A stretch of DNA of 64,000 nt, taken from positions 6,952,572-7,016,571 of the forward strand of contig JAQFVV010006238.1 in the NCBI GenBank assembly GCA_028023455.1. Direction: 5' to 3'. This document shows positions 1 to 12,375 of this stretch, in pieces; position 1 is the first letter of the stretch, and the number at the start of each line of letters is the position of its first letter. The DNA is from Epiperipatus broadwayi. Lineage: Eukaryota; Onychophora; Udeonychophora; Euonychophora; Peripatidae. The notes under the pieces are model-generated. The model was not told the DNA's origin, did no database searches, and saw only the letters and a list, made by a program, of their open reading frames with translations. A program made the position numbers and the translations under genes.

Positions 1-49
1 AAATATTTTAATATTCTCTCTATTCTTTATACATTATGCTGTTTTTTAA

Positions 50-137
50 TGTGTCAAAGCAATGGCTGGGAAGCGAACCCTGGACAACTGTTTGTAAGGA
101 GGCTGTGCTAACCACCACTCAGCCATCAATGCTTGAC
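50..137 (-). repeat. tRNA-derived SINE, family B (copy 1)
   Basis: Read on the minus strand this is a roughly 90-bp tRNA-like unit beginning AAGC-TTG and ending GACACATT before an A-rich stretch. It carries a box-B-like motif (GGGTTCGCTTCCC). Five other copies lie at 5695, 10793, 30691, 42837 and 60630. This copy lacks about 9 bases just before box B compared with the 60630 copy. It is a decayed retroposed unit, not a functional tRNA. Confidence 0.7.
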
Positions 138-504
138 TACATTACACTGTTTCATTGAAAATTTAGTGGTGAATGATCATTTTTTATTCTAGATATCTTC
201 ATAAAGATTTTAGTAGAACATGCTATTTTTTATAGAACACTTACACTTTAAATTATTTTCATAAGCTACATCTTGCAATCACTTTCTTTATTTTAAAAAT
301 TAGGAATGGTGACAACCCAAAGAATGCTACTTCTTGATTTTTTCCCCCAATTTTTAAGTATCATATATATTTCAGGCAACACTTAGTATTTCAGAATACA
401 TATCTGGAGGTCAAGGTTGGAAAAAAACATTACTAAAATAGAAAATGGATTTTAAAATAATTTAACATCCTAGCTTAAATTTACTGAAAATTTTGATTGT
501 CAAC
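138..504. other. AT-rich spacer, no feature seen
   Basis: Low-complexity A+T-rich sequence with short homopolymer runs. I see no coding frame, repeat-family match or RNA gene. Confidence 0.5.
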
Positions 505-613
505 TGTTTTTTAATAATGAATAATATTTCTGTAGTGCAATATTTACTCAATACTCTCATGCAAAATAGGAACTGATTTTTATTTGTGGAGAGATGAAAT
601 CATAATATATGAC
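505..613 (+). repeat. Single arm of palindromic element family E
   Basis: The stretch starting TAATAATGAATAATATTTCT and continuing through a CAATACTCTCATGCAAAATAGGAACTGATTT-like segment matches the left arm of the palindrome at 805-1140. Here only one arm is present. It is therefore a solo or half copy of the same non-coding element. Confidence 0.6.
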
Positions 614-641
614 CAAAGATATGTAAAAAATATTTATAACC

Positions 642-722
642 CCCAAGATGCACATTTCATGCTAAAACAGCACTCATAAAGTTGCTCCTATCCACAATCT
701 CTTACATATATCTTTATCAATG
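642..722 (-). repeat. Diverged fragment of SINE-like family A
   Basis: The phrase 'catttcatgctaaaacagc', followed by a CTCCTATCCACAATCTC-like stretch, resembles the middle of family A copies at 1740, 33793, 51207 and 57009. It is short and diverged, so the call is tentative. Confidence 0.4.
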
Positions 723-804
723 TTCAATATACATATATTGATAGCAAATTACTACAGTTAACTATCAAATGTGCTGCTTGTCATAAATCATTTAATGAAA
801 GTAA

Positions 805-1140
805 ATTAATAACTTTTATAAGTCATTCATTGGACTAGAGGATATCCAATAATGAATAGTATTTCTGTAGTTTAATTTTTATTACAGCACTCTCACACAA
901 GGTAGGAACCAATTTCTATATATTTTTAACACCTTGTGGAATAATGTAATCATAAACATATGATATCCTTCCATATGGAGTTATCATAAACATACAACAT
1001 TCTTTTACAAGGTGTTAAAAGTGGATAAAAACCAATCCATACCTTGAAAGAGAATGGTGTAGTGAAAATTACACTACAGAAATATTATTCATTATTAGAT
1101 CATCTTTATTTTAATGAATGACTAATAAAAATGATTAATA
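805..1140. repeat. Palindromic (foldback) element, family E
   Basis: Two imperfect arms of about 140 bp (roughly 805-950 and 985-1140) are reverse complements. The left arm contains 'agtcattcattgg', 'aatgaatagtatttctgtag' and 'tttttaacaccttgt'. The right arm contains the complements in reverse order ('acaaggtgttaaaa', 'ctacagaaatattattcatt', 'taatgaatgact'). There is no coding potential. The structure fits a foldback or MITE-like element. A half copy lies just upstream at 505. Confidence 0.75.
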
Positions 1141-1739
1141 CCTTTTTAATAATTTTTTTTTCTAGCTTTACATTAACAAGTATTTTACATCATCATATTG
1201 CATCTATTAAGTACAATTACAAGCTTGAAATGTATAACTTCTGTTAGTCAAATATAGAATATCTTTGTTGTAACTACATTAGGATTTTATCATATTTTAA
1301 TTTTATTTTTTGTTAAAAAAATCTCAATATATAGGTTCCTCATTCAAGAATTTTTATCTCTCTATTATTTTTCAGTTTTAGCATTATTATTTTTATGAAC
1401 ATTTTAAAACATTGTTTGAACTGATTAAATACATTCTGTTTCATCTTTGTATAAGTTTTCATTAGAATTAGATCTTTGTTGAAAAATAAATCAAAATTAT
1501 CCATATTTTGTATTTTTCATTAAGAATCTGATGATGTTTTTCATCTTTGATTTATATAAAATTCCATCCCACTTTACTTATATTTACCTATTTATATCTT
1601 TATAATAAAATTCACATTTATATTTTAAACCAATTGCCCAATCACTCTTTTTCTCACTTCATAAATCTGAGAATGCCTTATTTATTATTTAAATTAATAC
1701 ACTGTACAGGCTTACACACACCTGCACATATATAATCTA
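1141..1739. other. AT-rich spacer, no feature seen
   Basis: T-rich low-complexity sequence. A 62-codon open frame at 1547 is hydrophobic, aromatic-rich and resembles nothing I know, so I read it as a chance ORF. Confidence 0.5.
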
Positions 1740-2133
1740 ATATATAAGGGATTCGAACTCAGACTTTCACAAACCCTCAACTCTTCATGCCATCTTATAT
1801 TGCTGATTCACCTGATCATACACAGGTTGAAAAGACAAATAATCATCAATATATGTATTTCATGCTAAACCAGCAATCATCAGTTGGTCCAGATTATTAT
1901 CTCCACACTTACATACAATTAGCACTCAGCTTTATATTAAGATAGCCAATCTTCATACTTTAATGAACAGGCTTTAAACTACTCCAATTCATAACTCTTC
2001 AGCCTTCCATTTCATTGAAAATCTGATTATGGAATATACTAGCTCTCATTAATGCCAAGGTTGTCATCCTACCCATGTGACCATTTAGTCATTCTGACCC
2101 CTCATGTTGTACTGGAGAACAATCCATTTACAT
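1740..2133 (-). repeat. SINE-like family A, near full length
   Basis: About 390 bp shared with copies at 33793, 34357 (plus strand), 34868 (plus), 51207 and 57009. On the minus strand one end carries a box-B-like segment (GTCTGAGTTCGAATCCCTTA). It is preceded by a segment resembling a tRNA D-arm in better copies ('tattggttatataagatgg'). The body includes recognisable landmarks such as 'atttcatgctaaaccagc' and 'tcatcagttggtccagat' (plus strand). It is non-coding and probably a tRNA-related SINE (inference). Confidence 0.7.
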
Positions 2134-3498
2134 ACATATGTGAAAGATGGGCAGACCTTTAACGCCCTATGCTTTTAATATTATATAATTTTTATTTCAT
2201 TTTATTCAGACTTCATTTACTTAAAAGAGATATACAATTGCAGGTACGATAATCGCTTTCGGCCATCAGAAACCAGCCACTACTTTTACTGATCAGAAAT
2301 AAAAGCCGTAATTTATTGCGCATATCATGATTGTAAATCAAAATGATAAAAGATAATTTTTACACATAATTAAACATTTATTCTATTTTAGAAAAAACTA
2401 ATTCAGTTTATCAGTTCAGAACAATAGACATCTATATACAAAGAAAATAAAGGGTACTTTTAATCGTATATTCAGAAGAAAAAGATATTAAATTCGCAAC
2501 ATTGACCAATACATGCTATTGTTCATATAATCTATGTTCATTTGATTAAATCATTTTCAATAAGACGAATACATAGAATGAAGCTAGGAATCATCGCTGT
2601 TGTCACCATAATACCCAAAGGACTTTTTTTCAACTTATTACAAGTTTACTTTTGCATCCAAAATAAAAATTATTTATGAATAAATTTAGCTAAACTACAA
2701 AAAACTAATTTATATTATTTTTAACCAAGTATATAAACAATGCATTATAGAGTTATATCTTCATTTCATTTCAAATAAACTTTAATCACAATTAAAATGT
2801 ATATAATGGAAAACTATTTACATATGATTTTAAATAGAAACTAATAGTTCCAACAAGTCTATAATAAACATAAACAAGTCCTTATTTACCATGTGTTTTC
2901 GATGGCTTCCCAGCTGCTGGCGACAATTCATCTTTGGTTTATTTTACAAGAAATTCTCCAACAACTCTCAACATGGACTATATCAACTTATGTATTCATT
3001 TTAAAATAACCATCAATTTTTAGATGCAGAAGTCATTTTAAAATTAGCACTCAATTTAAATTCATGAAAATCTATATAGAAGTTTATAAAAAAAAATTAT
3101 ATACATTTTTTAAAAAATGATTTAATTAATATAAAGACATTAATTAAAAAGTAAATAAATGTTTAATGTTATTTATTTACTGTGGAGACCAATTTAAAAC
3201 CAGTATTTAATTTAAATTCGCACAAATAAAGATTTTTATATAGATGTCTAGGTAGAAGCAGAAAAATGCATTAATCCAAAAAATAGATTTAATTAATTAA
3301 AAACATTAGTAGATAATTTATAACCCTGACATTTGCCTAGAACCCTGATTTGAACATTCACACTTTTACATAGGCAACTCTAGAATTATTAATCCATTTT
3401 TTAAAAAAATTGAAGTGAAAAATAGCTAAGCTGGGAAAACTTAAAAATGAAAAACTAACACAGACAATTTGTCTGAAGATTTGTAATGATGGTATATT
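2134..3498. other. AT-rich region, no gene recognised
   Basis: Two slightly more complex patches stand out, 2230-2320 (containing 'cgataatcgctttcggcc') and 2885-2960 (containing 'cgatggcttcccagctgctgg'). Neither has an extended reading frame or a family match that I can see. The rest is A+T-rich low complexity. Confidence 0.45.
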
Positions 3499-3632
3499 AT
3501 AAGATGTGATATGTTGGACTATTTCCATCATTTATGAGTGTGAATGTTGAATGTATACAAAATATTAATATTTTCTATACGTTCAACATTCACTCATAAA
3601 TGATGGAAATACTCCAACATATCACATCTTAT
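3499..3632. repeat. Short near-perfect palindromic element
   Basis: Arms of about 57 bp (3499-3555 and 3576-3632) are almost perfect reverse complements. The left arm begins ATAAGATGTGATATGTTGGA and the right arm ends TCCAACATATCACATCTTAT, with about 20 bp of AT-rich loop between them. There is no ORF. The ends sit at TA dinucleotides, which would fit a mariner-type MITE, but that assignment is inference. Confidence 0.8.
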
Positions 3633-4985
3633 CACAGATAACATTGTGTACCATTAAATTTTGTATAAATTATACATTTGAAAGTTTTTAATATCTTAAC
3701 GTAAATTTGAAGCATTTTTTCAAATAAATATTAAATAATTATATTTTTAAATTAGTATAAAAATACATAAATCCTATGATAATTAAAAACATTGTACAGG
3801 GTCTCTAGATTTATAATATCACGAATAAGTGCATTTATATGCTTACTATTAGCTCTTAGTTTAACCAAATGTATCCTATTAGCTTATTATTTAAGTAAGA
3901 TATTACATAATGTGTAAATTTGCTATCTATATTGACCCTTTACTTAAATAATGAGCTGATAATGGGAGCAAACAGATATTATTAATAACTATTATTAATA
4001 ACTATTGTTACAAGCATTTTCTTTTAATTATTAGAGTCAAACTTACCAAAATATCAAATTATTTCAACCTCTCGATGTTGATATCTATGAATATAAATAC
4101 AAAAATTAAGTACATATTTTTGTTTTTATAATTCTGTCAATATACTTTTAAAAATATTTCAAACTTGTTTTTTTGTTAATATAACCTCTTAAAAGAAAGG
4201 AAACACACAGTTGGCTTAATATTTATTTTAAGTTGAAGAAAAGAAAAGAAAGCTTCTTACAATCATTTCTGATAAACATTTAAATGTTCCAAAAGAAACT
4301 TTTAATCCATCTTTACTCCTTCTTAAGGTTTAGGAATGCTTTTCTATATTAATATTTCAGATGAATGCATCTTTTTTCATAAATTTATTATGAATATTAT
4401 TTTTTTCTTTATTCTCCCTTTTTTTAAAATATATATAATATCTAGAAAAAAAAATTTTGAATGTAATAGAAGCAGAATTCACTCGAGGTAAAAAGCTCTT
4501 TTTAGAAAAATTGATGAAATGAAAGCAATTTATAAAAATTTAAAAAGAAAATTTCATGCTAATGGAAGGTTTAAATATAAAAATTCATATTAAATAATGG
4601 TATTTGTTGCTAAATTTCTTACTTTTTTTTCTTTACTTTTTTTATTAACTTCACTTAAGATTTCATCTTAGTACTTGTGAATGACATTGAAAAGAAAATT
4701 TAGCAAACTTTTATTATTATTTTTTTTGCTATGCAAAATTATTAATAATGCAAATCTAAATTAACATTATTTTTTTACATCGGTTAATTGTTGGAATAAT
4801 GTAAAAACACTTAAAAATAATAGAGTCCTTTGCATACATTTTTTTATTTAAAAAAACTTATTTAAGTATAAGTTAAAGCACAAATGCTCTTACACACACA
4901 TATATCTTACTTTATTAATACTTTTCTCATCATTTTGTAATCTTTCTTTCATTCACTGAAAACCGTGATTTTATCTTTATTTAGT
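3633..4985. other. AT-rich region with a short inverted repeat
   Basis: The only structure seen is a roughly 20-bp inverted repeat, 'ttagcttattatttaagtaa' near 3879 against 'ttacttaaataatgagct' near 3940. The rest is T- and A-rich low-complexity sequence without coding signal. Confidence 0.45.
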
Positions 4986-4989
4986 AATT

Positions 4990-5155
4990 ATAATTAGAGG
5001 GGTTTGAACTCAGGATTTTTCATTCTATTCAACCTCCACTCTATCTTAAGAAACCAATGCACATGATTACATACATGCATGTGATTACATGCATAGATTG
5101 CTTGAGATGGAGTAAAGGGAGAATAGATAAAAATACTGAGTTCAAATCACTCTAT
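4990..5155. repeat. Palindrome made of two family A ends
   Basis: The left half reads like the minus orientation of the family A tRNA-like end ('ggtttgaactcagg', 'ccactctatcttaag'). The right half, from about 5071, is its reverse complement ('cttgagatggagtaaa', 'actgagttcaaatcac'). The centre lies in 'acatgcatgtgattacatgc'. The unit is an inverted pair of the same SINE-like segment. Confidence 0.7.
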
Positions 5156-5694
5156 TTACATGTAATTTATTCAGTATTACTAATTTTATACCCACCATGC
5201 ACAGTTTAATGCAATCTCCAATCTCTAAAACAAGATTCATGGATTGTGGTCCAGCTTTATCATTGCAAATGTCCATTTTTTTATGAATTCCTGAGTAAAT
5301 AACTATTTGATTATTTTTTATTATATTAATGTAATGTTATTTTGAGCACATGTTTGTTGGCACTATATATAATATTTAAAATTTACTTTTATTTCAAAGT
5401 TTCAACCTATTTTTGCTTGTCAGATTCAAAGAGTTTTTTCATATACAAAAACCTTAGGGCATACTCCTTGGCTTTGTAGCTTTTTTATACTTGTCAGTTT
5501 TGTATATATCAGAAATTTTTCTATTAATCTCTATTGTGAATCCAATTTCTATTAAGAATAAAAAAAAAAAACTCAGGTAGCTTATTACAATTAAGCTTAT
5601 TAATTTGTAGATATTTATTTGAATGTTTTGTTTCATTTAATTTTTTAAAAAAAAATGAACATATAAACTAATTTATTTATTGTAAAGTATCGCG
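5156..5694. other. AT-rich spacer, no gene recognised
   Basis: Low-complexity sequence. A 60-codon minus-strand frame at 5454-5636 is hydrophobic with no recognisable domain and is treated as chance. Confidence 0.45.
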
Positions 5695-5789
5695 TTAAGT
5701 GTTGGTAGTCGAGAGGTCAGCACAGCCGCCTTACAGGAAGTTGTCCTGGGTTAGCGGGTTCACTTCCCGACCAATGCTATGACACATGG
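5695..5789 (+). repeat. tRNA-derived SINE, family B (copy 2)
   Basis: Plus-strand copy. It has an A-box-like 'tggtagtcgagaggtcagc', an anticodon-arm-like 'gccgccttacagg', and a box-B-like 'cgggttcacttcccga', and it ends 'gacacatgggg' before an A-rich run. It is clearly retroposed because it shares its whole length and tail with five other copies here. Confidence 0.75.
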
Positions 5790-8700
5790 GGAAAAATATT
5801 AAAGATCAATTATAAAATTTTGTCTGAATAGAAATTTTCAAAAAAATAGGTATTCAGATGAATGGAATTCTTTTTGTATGCATATATAAGGCTGATGATA
5901 GTATGTATAGTATATCCACATTCTGGATACATATACATTGTTATGGCTACCTTTTCTGTTGCCTTTTTATGTATATAATGTACACAATTTAATCAATTAA
6001 TGATGATATTAAGCACGCATAATCCCCATATTTACATTAAAAATAAACCAGTATTATATATTTTACAGCAGACCAAAACATACCCCAGAATAATAGGAAA
6101 GTTATGACTTTCATAAACCAGTTTTCATTTTTTCTAAAACTGTTTCCTTAAGAAATGTTGGATATTGATTTACCAACCACAAATTTGATGGCTAGTTGCA
6201 TAAACTCTAAGAATGCTATTTTAAAGAAATGCTGTATAAAATTATCAACTACCTAAAATTATGATAACATTATCATCAGATTTAAATTCCAGGTTATGTG
6301 ACTAGTGAATGGATATGTTAAGCATTATTAATTTATGAGATTAAGGATAAAACAATATTATAAATAAATAGCTCATAGCAGCGCAAAGATATCTCCATTT
6401 CATAGAGAAATTATGAGGAAAAAAGCATATCTATTATGCTTCTTAATTATCATGTAATGAAGGCTTGAAGAATGTTCCATGCTTATTTTACTTTTTAGTT
6501 AAGCACTGCTAGATATACTCATTTACTGCTCAATGTTGATTAGCTGAGTTGACTGTGAGCTATTTAAATAAAAAGATTTTTGAATCTCTTAAAAAAAATT
6601 TTATTTGGCTTAGATTCCAGTCTAGATTATAGGCCGATAGGCACATGTACTGATTAGTTAGTTTTTAATAATTTACTCATGTTCAAATGATCAATTACTT
6701 ATGATTTATAATATTTATTTTAATCTAAATAACATATATTGTAAATTCCAATAAAAATAATAAATGAAAAATAATATTATAGAAACCAGCTTGGTTAGCA
6801 TGTACATGAACAAATCTAAAAAAAGGATCACAAAGTACCTTACCTCCAATCTTATACTACATTACATCAGCCATTGATATCCTATAGCTATTAAACATTG
6901 ATTAAACTAACTTCAAGATCTGAAGCTAAAGATATTACAAGATAAATTTAGTTTGCAATATCATTAAATAGTTAATAATCAGGAAGGCATCCATCTATAA
7001 AATGAGTATGAAATTAGATTTATGGGTTGGATGATAAATGGATAAAGATGTAGAAGATTAAATGGATGATGAAAACTAAATAATAATTAACTAATGAAAA
7101 TGAATGAAGTGAAGAGTGAGAAGAAAAAAAAGGAAATGTGTTAGGAAGAATTAAGGTGGTGATAAAATAAGAATCAATAAAGGATGAATCAATTATGATA
7201 CTGACTTAAGGTGAAATGAAAATGAAAATAAAAGAAAGAAAATATGGATGAGCTACAATAACAATGTTAATGATAAATAATGAGAATGTGAACTATAAAA
7301 CTAATATTGTGTTGAACACCAGCAAAACAATAATGAAATAAAGGCAAGGGGTTCTAAACTTGACTAAAACAAAATATTTAACCACTTAATTAAAATAGAC
7401 TATAAATCTTAAATTAAAAAAGAAATTTACATTTTAAAGTTTCTACTAAATCGATCAAACAATAAGAATAAACATAAGATATCAAGGCAAAGCATAATAA
7501 ATAACTTCAGAAATGAAAAATTACAATAGATTCAAAATTGAGACTATTAATTATAATTTACTTTTCTCAGGGTTCAAATAACTTAAACGATACTAGTTTA
7601 AAGGTATATTTGGATCAGTGAGAGGTATTTTGCCACTACCCAAATATAACAAGCAAAGACAGCTCATAAAACAAAATGGAATTAATAAAAAACATTTAAC
7701 AATTTCTAACAATAAAATGAACTTTACATTTTATGAGGTATTAATAAATTCTTAATAAAGTAAATATAATAACCTATAAAATAGCTTTTATGTAATGACC
7801 ATGGACAATATGATCAAGATCAATGAATGATGTATTTAATGATTTAAATAAACAGGTTATTCCAAAAATTAAATATTTAATCTTTAAAACATTATTTGAA
7901 AATAATATACACACTTAAGATCAACACATTAAGCAATAAAACTTTATATACTCTAAATATAAAAGTTTGGCAAAACTTATTTTGAGATACTAATGCATAA
8001 TAAAACCTATTATATTAACTGATGATGATATTTATGACAACAATAAAAATAATATGTTGATAGCAATAAAAAATTACAATTTGGATAGTGTTTAGTAATA
8101 AGGCCACAGACAACTAGATACATTTTCAAAAACCAAAATTGATTTACGTTGTTTACAAGTTTGTATAATACTAATAACAAAAGGAATATACATATTTTTG
8201 GACAATTATGCACAGAAATTACATAGAACAAGATTTAATTATATCATTATATAACTAAAGAAAGATATCTTAGGATATATTTATGATTTTAATAGATTAT
8301 AATCTTTTAATTAATAATTATTTAAGTCTATTATTTACATTGAGTTTATTTTGACTTATTACACATTTTATATTTTGCCTATTTATTAATAGCATGATTT
8401 TATGAACTTATTCACTTCAAATAGACATGGGCAATATATTTCAAAATTCTTATCCAATGGTTAATAAGCTACCAATATTATATTGTGCAAGATAATATAA
8501 TGAATATATTTAAGTTATAATAATTTATGCTACAATATGTTACTAAAAAGTATTGACTTCTTATTTTTCAACTATTTATAATATTAGATAGTTAAAACTG
8601 CTTTAAGAGTTAATACTATTATTATTATACCTTTCAATTACTAATTTGATATTATATGACTTTTTTAAGATTAAGGAAAAATATCAGCATTCAAAACAAA

Positions 8701-10792
8701 TTGGGCATAAACAATAATGTCGATTAATGGTATAGATGGGATCATCTTGAATGGATAGGCACTAAGTAACAATCTATTATATAAAATAACTTTTAACTAA
8801 TATTGTCTTTTATGGTCATTTTGCTCAATGCTAAGTACAGTCTACATTTTTAAAGACTATATTTCAGAAATGATACGTTGTTATCAATAATAAACCATTA
8901 AAACTTAGTAATATGTAACATAATAAAACATATAATATATCCAGAGATATAATGGGTTAATCTAAGACAAAAGAGAACAAACAACAACCTAGACCACAGT
9001 CATTTTGTGACTGCAGATGGTCTGTAATCTGGTGTCAATTTTGGATCACCTTTAGGGATATAAAAGGAAGGGATCATCAATCCCTTGTTTAAATAACTAT
9101 AACAATACACTACAAAAGTATGGTCTTAATCTTCTCAAAATTTTATGAGTATTATTATGATTTACTCATAATGACCATTTCTATCACCACTCAGGGTAAA
9201 GGAACAAGTATATCCGATATAATACATGGATCTTCCACATATTCCACATATTATATGTGTATCATTATAGATATTCAACATAATAACAGTCAAATCTCAT
9301 ACTAATGTCACTTATCATGAATATATAATGACTAGTAAGCAAAAAGAATATATTACTATTTGACACATGGAAATTATAATTATCAATTTGAAAATGACCC
9401 ATAACTATAGCAGTCATTAACTATTAATTAGTTAAATATTACATATAAAAAACCAAATTTAATGCATTTAAACTAATTAGAATTGGATATTATCTATATA
9501 TTATTATTCAACAATTGTAGGTTTTATCAAGTAGAAAGAAAAATATTAACAATAAATTGTAATAATTTATTGTGAGAAATTTTAACCTCATTACCCGTGT
9601 TCATATTTAAATATGAACAAATTTATACTAAATACGATTACTTTACCCTTTCTTTTCATTTATTTTTCATATTTAGAACAAATTTATATTTATATCATGA
9701 GTTTCATTAGCTACATAAACCAGTTTTTATATATGTGATGCAGACATATACGGTATTACAAAACAATGCATATTAAACTAAGAATAATAATCAATCATTA
9801 CATAAACCTTTTTTTTTTCACATTTTCGCTTGTGAAACAAAGAGAACGAAATCTTGATTGCAATTATTGAAATCTGCAGCATTATATGATTGATGAATAT
9901 TCTTTACCACATGAGTATATTTCATACTTATTTATTAGTTTAAATTTTAATCTTAGTATGTTTCTGAATCCGTAAATAATTGTAGTTTTCTTCTGTTAAC
10001 TTTAAATGCTTTGTTATTTTGGAAATCAAATAAGTTGAAGATAAAAATTGCTTCTTATTTTTATCACATATGTGGATTTCATATATTTTATTGCTTAATG
10101 GAACTGTTTACTAACTACCACATTATAAATCTGATCCACAATGTGGTTAACATGATAATTAATATACCAAAATTAAGTTGCCAATTAATTCAATATTGGT
10201 GAAATTTTATCACTCAATTTAATAAACATGTCAACTCCACTTGTCATCAGAAGTTACAAGATGGCATATCCAGTTTTACACCAATATATGTTTTAAGGCA
10301 ATGCAGAGAATATTTAATATTAAGAGTCTTAATAAATATTTTTGAAAACTTTCATAATTTAGTATCTTCATTTATATTGTTAAATTAGGCAGGTAAGGTT
10401 ATTATTTTTTTTAAATTGAGTACAACAAAATAATTTTTAATTTCCCTTGAATTATTTTCTCCATGTGTTTTGCAGTTAGCATATAATAAAAATTGTACTG
10501 TTCAGGATTAACTTTCAATACTATTCATGTAAGTGAAGACATGTCATGAGTGTCTTATAAATCTAAAACAGTAATAAAAGACATCAGATATCTCCGTTTA
10601 AATTTACTTTTCAACTGAAAGTACAAAATAATTTTCTCTTTTCCTTTCTTTTTGTTATTCCAAATAACTATATTGATAATGAACATTGCAAATACTATAG
10701 TTAAAATATTTATAAAATAAAAAGTAAAATTTCAAACTTATAAACGTCTTAGTTAGTTTAAACTTGAAGTCCATTTTTTTATTTTTTTTTTA
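5790..10792. other. 5 kb AT-rich region without recognisable elements
   Basis: I see no coding frame longer than 75 codons and no family match. Notable textures are a C-poor, purine-rich strand at about 7021-7200 and a small palindrome 'ttcatatttaaatatgaa' near 9600. Short frames at 8010, 9120 and 10011 are AT-rich chance ORFs. The region could hold very old, unrecognisable repeats or distal intron sequence. Confidence 0.5.
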
Positions 10793-10889
10793 AGTGTCAT
10801 AGCATCGACTGGGATGCGAACCCACAACCCGGGCAACTGCCTGCAAGTGCAAGACAGTCACACTGATCTCTCGACCACCAATGCAAGGC
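10793..10889 (-). repeat. tRNA-derived SINE, family B (copy 3)
   Basis: Minus-strand copy. The plus strand shows the complement of the tail ('ttttttaagtgtcatagc'), then 'gactgggatgcgaacccac', then 'tctcgaccaccaatgc'. On the minus strand this gives an A box (GGTGGTCGAGAGATCAG), a box-B-like GGGTTCGCATCCC and a terminal A tract of about 10 bases. An A tail after a tRNA-like body marks retroposition. Confidence 0.75.
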
Positions 10890-12102
10890 TTTTTCTCCAA
10901 TATGCCTACCAGTTATAAATGTGAACTTTTTATAATTATCAATTGACAGTCATAATATATTTCATGTAAGTAGGTCAAATGTAATTTTTACTCCATTAAT
11001 TACAAGTTACTAATCCAATTCAATTCCATTTTAATTCAATTCAAATCCAATTCTCCTTTTTTCTTTTTAATAATTTTCAGATTCCCTTTAATTTTCAGTT
11101 CCATTCTTTTCAGATTTTGTTATCATTTCTCCATTTAATTGTCTACATGCTCCCCTATAAAAATTTATGTTGGCCTATTTATTGACTTTCACCAGAGAGG
11201 ATTATTGTAAAAATTAACAGACTAATTAAACCATTGTATGTGTATACATTAACTTACAATTAATAATTCTCCATCTATAAGCATAAATGTTAACTAATCA
11301 AGCTGTTCAAAACTATTTTAAATTGCAATAAAAATATGCTTAAGAACCTTAATAAATTATTATTTCAATACTATAGAAATTAATTCATGTGACAGACTGC
11401 ATATAAAAAATCTCATACACAATCTGGCAGAGGGCTTAGAACACATCTTGAATAGCCCAATTCTTTATCACTTCCAAGAGATTTATTGGTGAAATTTACT
11501 TATTTTTATAATATAATTTAGAAATCATGACAACATATCACTAATATAATACCTGAATTTAATACATTTAATTATTACCAATTAAAATTTAAAATTTTAT
11601 ACAATTGACCATTTAAATAGGGCGTGACAAACATCAAGCCTAACCATAATGTTTCAATATAATATGTTATATTAAAAAAAGTAATTTTATTTAATTTGAG
11701 GAATAATATACTAAAAACCAAAAAAAAAAATTTTTTCTTGGACTATAATTTGAATTGGCATATTAAACATTAAAATATAAGTGAAGACATCCATAAATTA
11801 ATTTAATCACTACTTTTACAAACTGTGATTGGATCAATTAATTTATGGAGGCCCCACCCTTCTGCAAACCAAAATGTGGTTCAAAAATATTTTTTTTCTT
11901 TTTTAATGCATTAATCCTTAAATTAAATGAAAGCATTTTTTAAAATAAAATATTATTTATATACATTATATGTTTTTTTGTTAATTATCAGCTATTTTGA
12001 TACAGCATTTTTGTAGCTATTTATAGTTAAATTTATATGCTAAAAATCTAAACAATGCCACCTTATTTCTAGTTTTGAAATAAATATATTGTAAACTTAT
12101 AT
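10890..12102. other. AT-rich spacer, no gene recognised
   Basis: Low-complexity sequence. It includes an imperfect direct repeat of 'aattcaattccatttt'-type words around 11010-11110. No domain, tRNA or repeat-family match was seen. Confidence 0.45.
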
Positions 12103-12375
12103 TAATATATTAAAAAAATTATATAGTTTATTTTCTGGCAAATAAATATCTATTAATTTATTAATATATTAAAAAAGACCCAGAAAAAGACCACATGTGA
12201 GATGGATGGATGAAATAAGAAAGTGTGCAGGGGTGATGTGGAGAAGAGAAGCTAAAGATTGGAGAAGATGGATTAAACTTGGAGAGAACTTCATCCTGCA
12301 GTGGATTGATAATGGTTGATGATGATGATGATGAATATATTAAAAAAATATAGTTTATTTTCTGTCAAATAAATG
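12103..12375. repeat. Tandem duplication of about 60 bp split by an RTE insertion
   Basis: The segment from 12103 ('aatatattaaaaaaat...tagtttattttctggcaaataaat') recurs from 12334 with a few changes ('tagtttattttctgtcaaataaat'). With the RTE insert at 12177-12333 and one target copy removed, the two units are tandem. The duplication therefore predates the LINE insertion. Confidence 0.65.
12177..12333 (+). mobile_element. 5'-truncated RTE-type LINE tail (157 bp)
   Basis: The sequence matches, in sense, the last part of the minus-strand RTE ORF at 44728-45204. Readable words correspond to 'RWMDEIRK', 'MWRREAKD' and 'RRWIKLGE'. It ends in the characteristic 3' tail (TGATAATGG followed by GATGATGATG). 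It is flanked by an identical 14-bp direct repeat, AATATATTAAAAAA, at 12163-12176 and 12334-12347. This is a textbook target-primed, severely 5'-truncated insertion. Confidence 0.85.
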
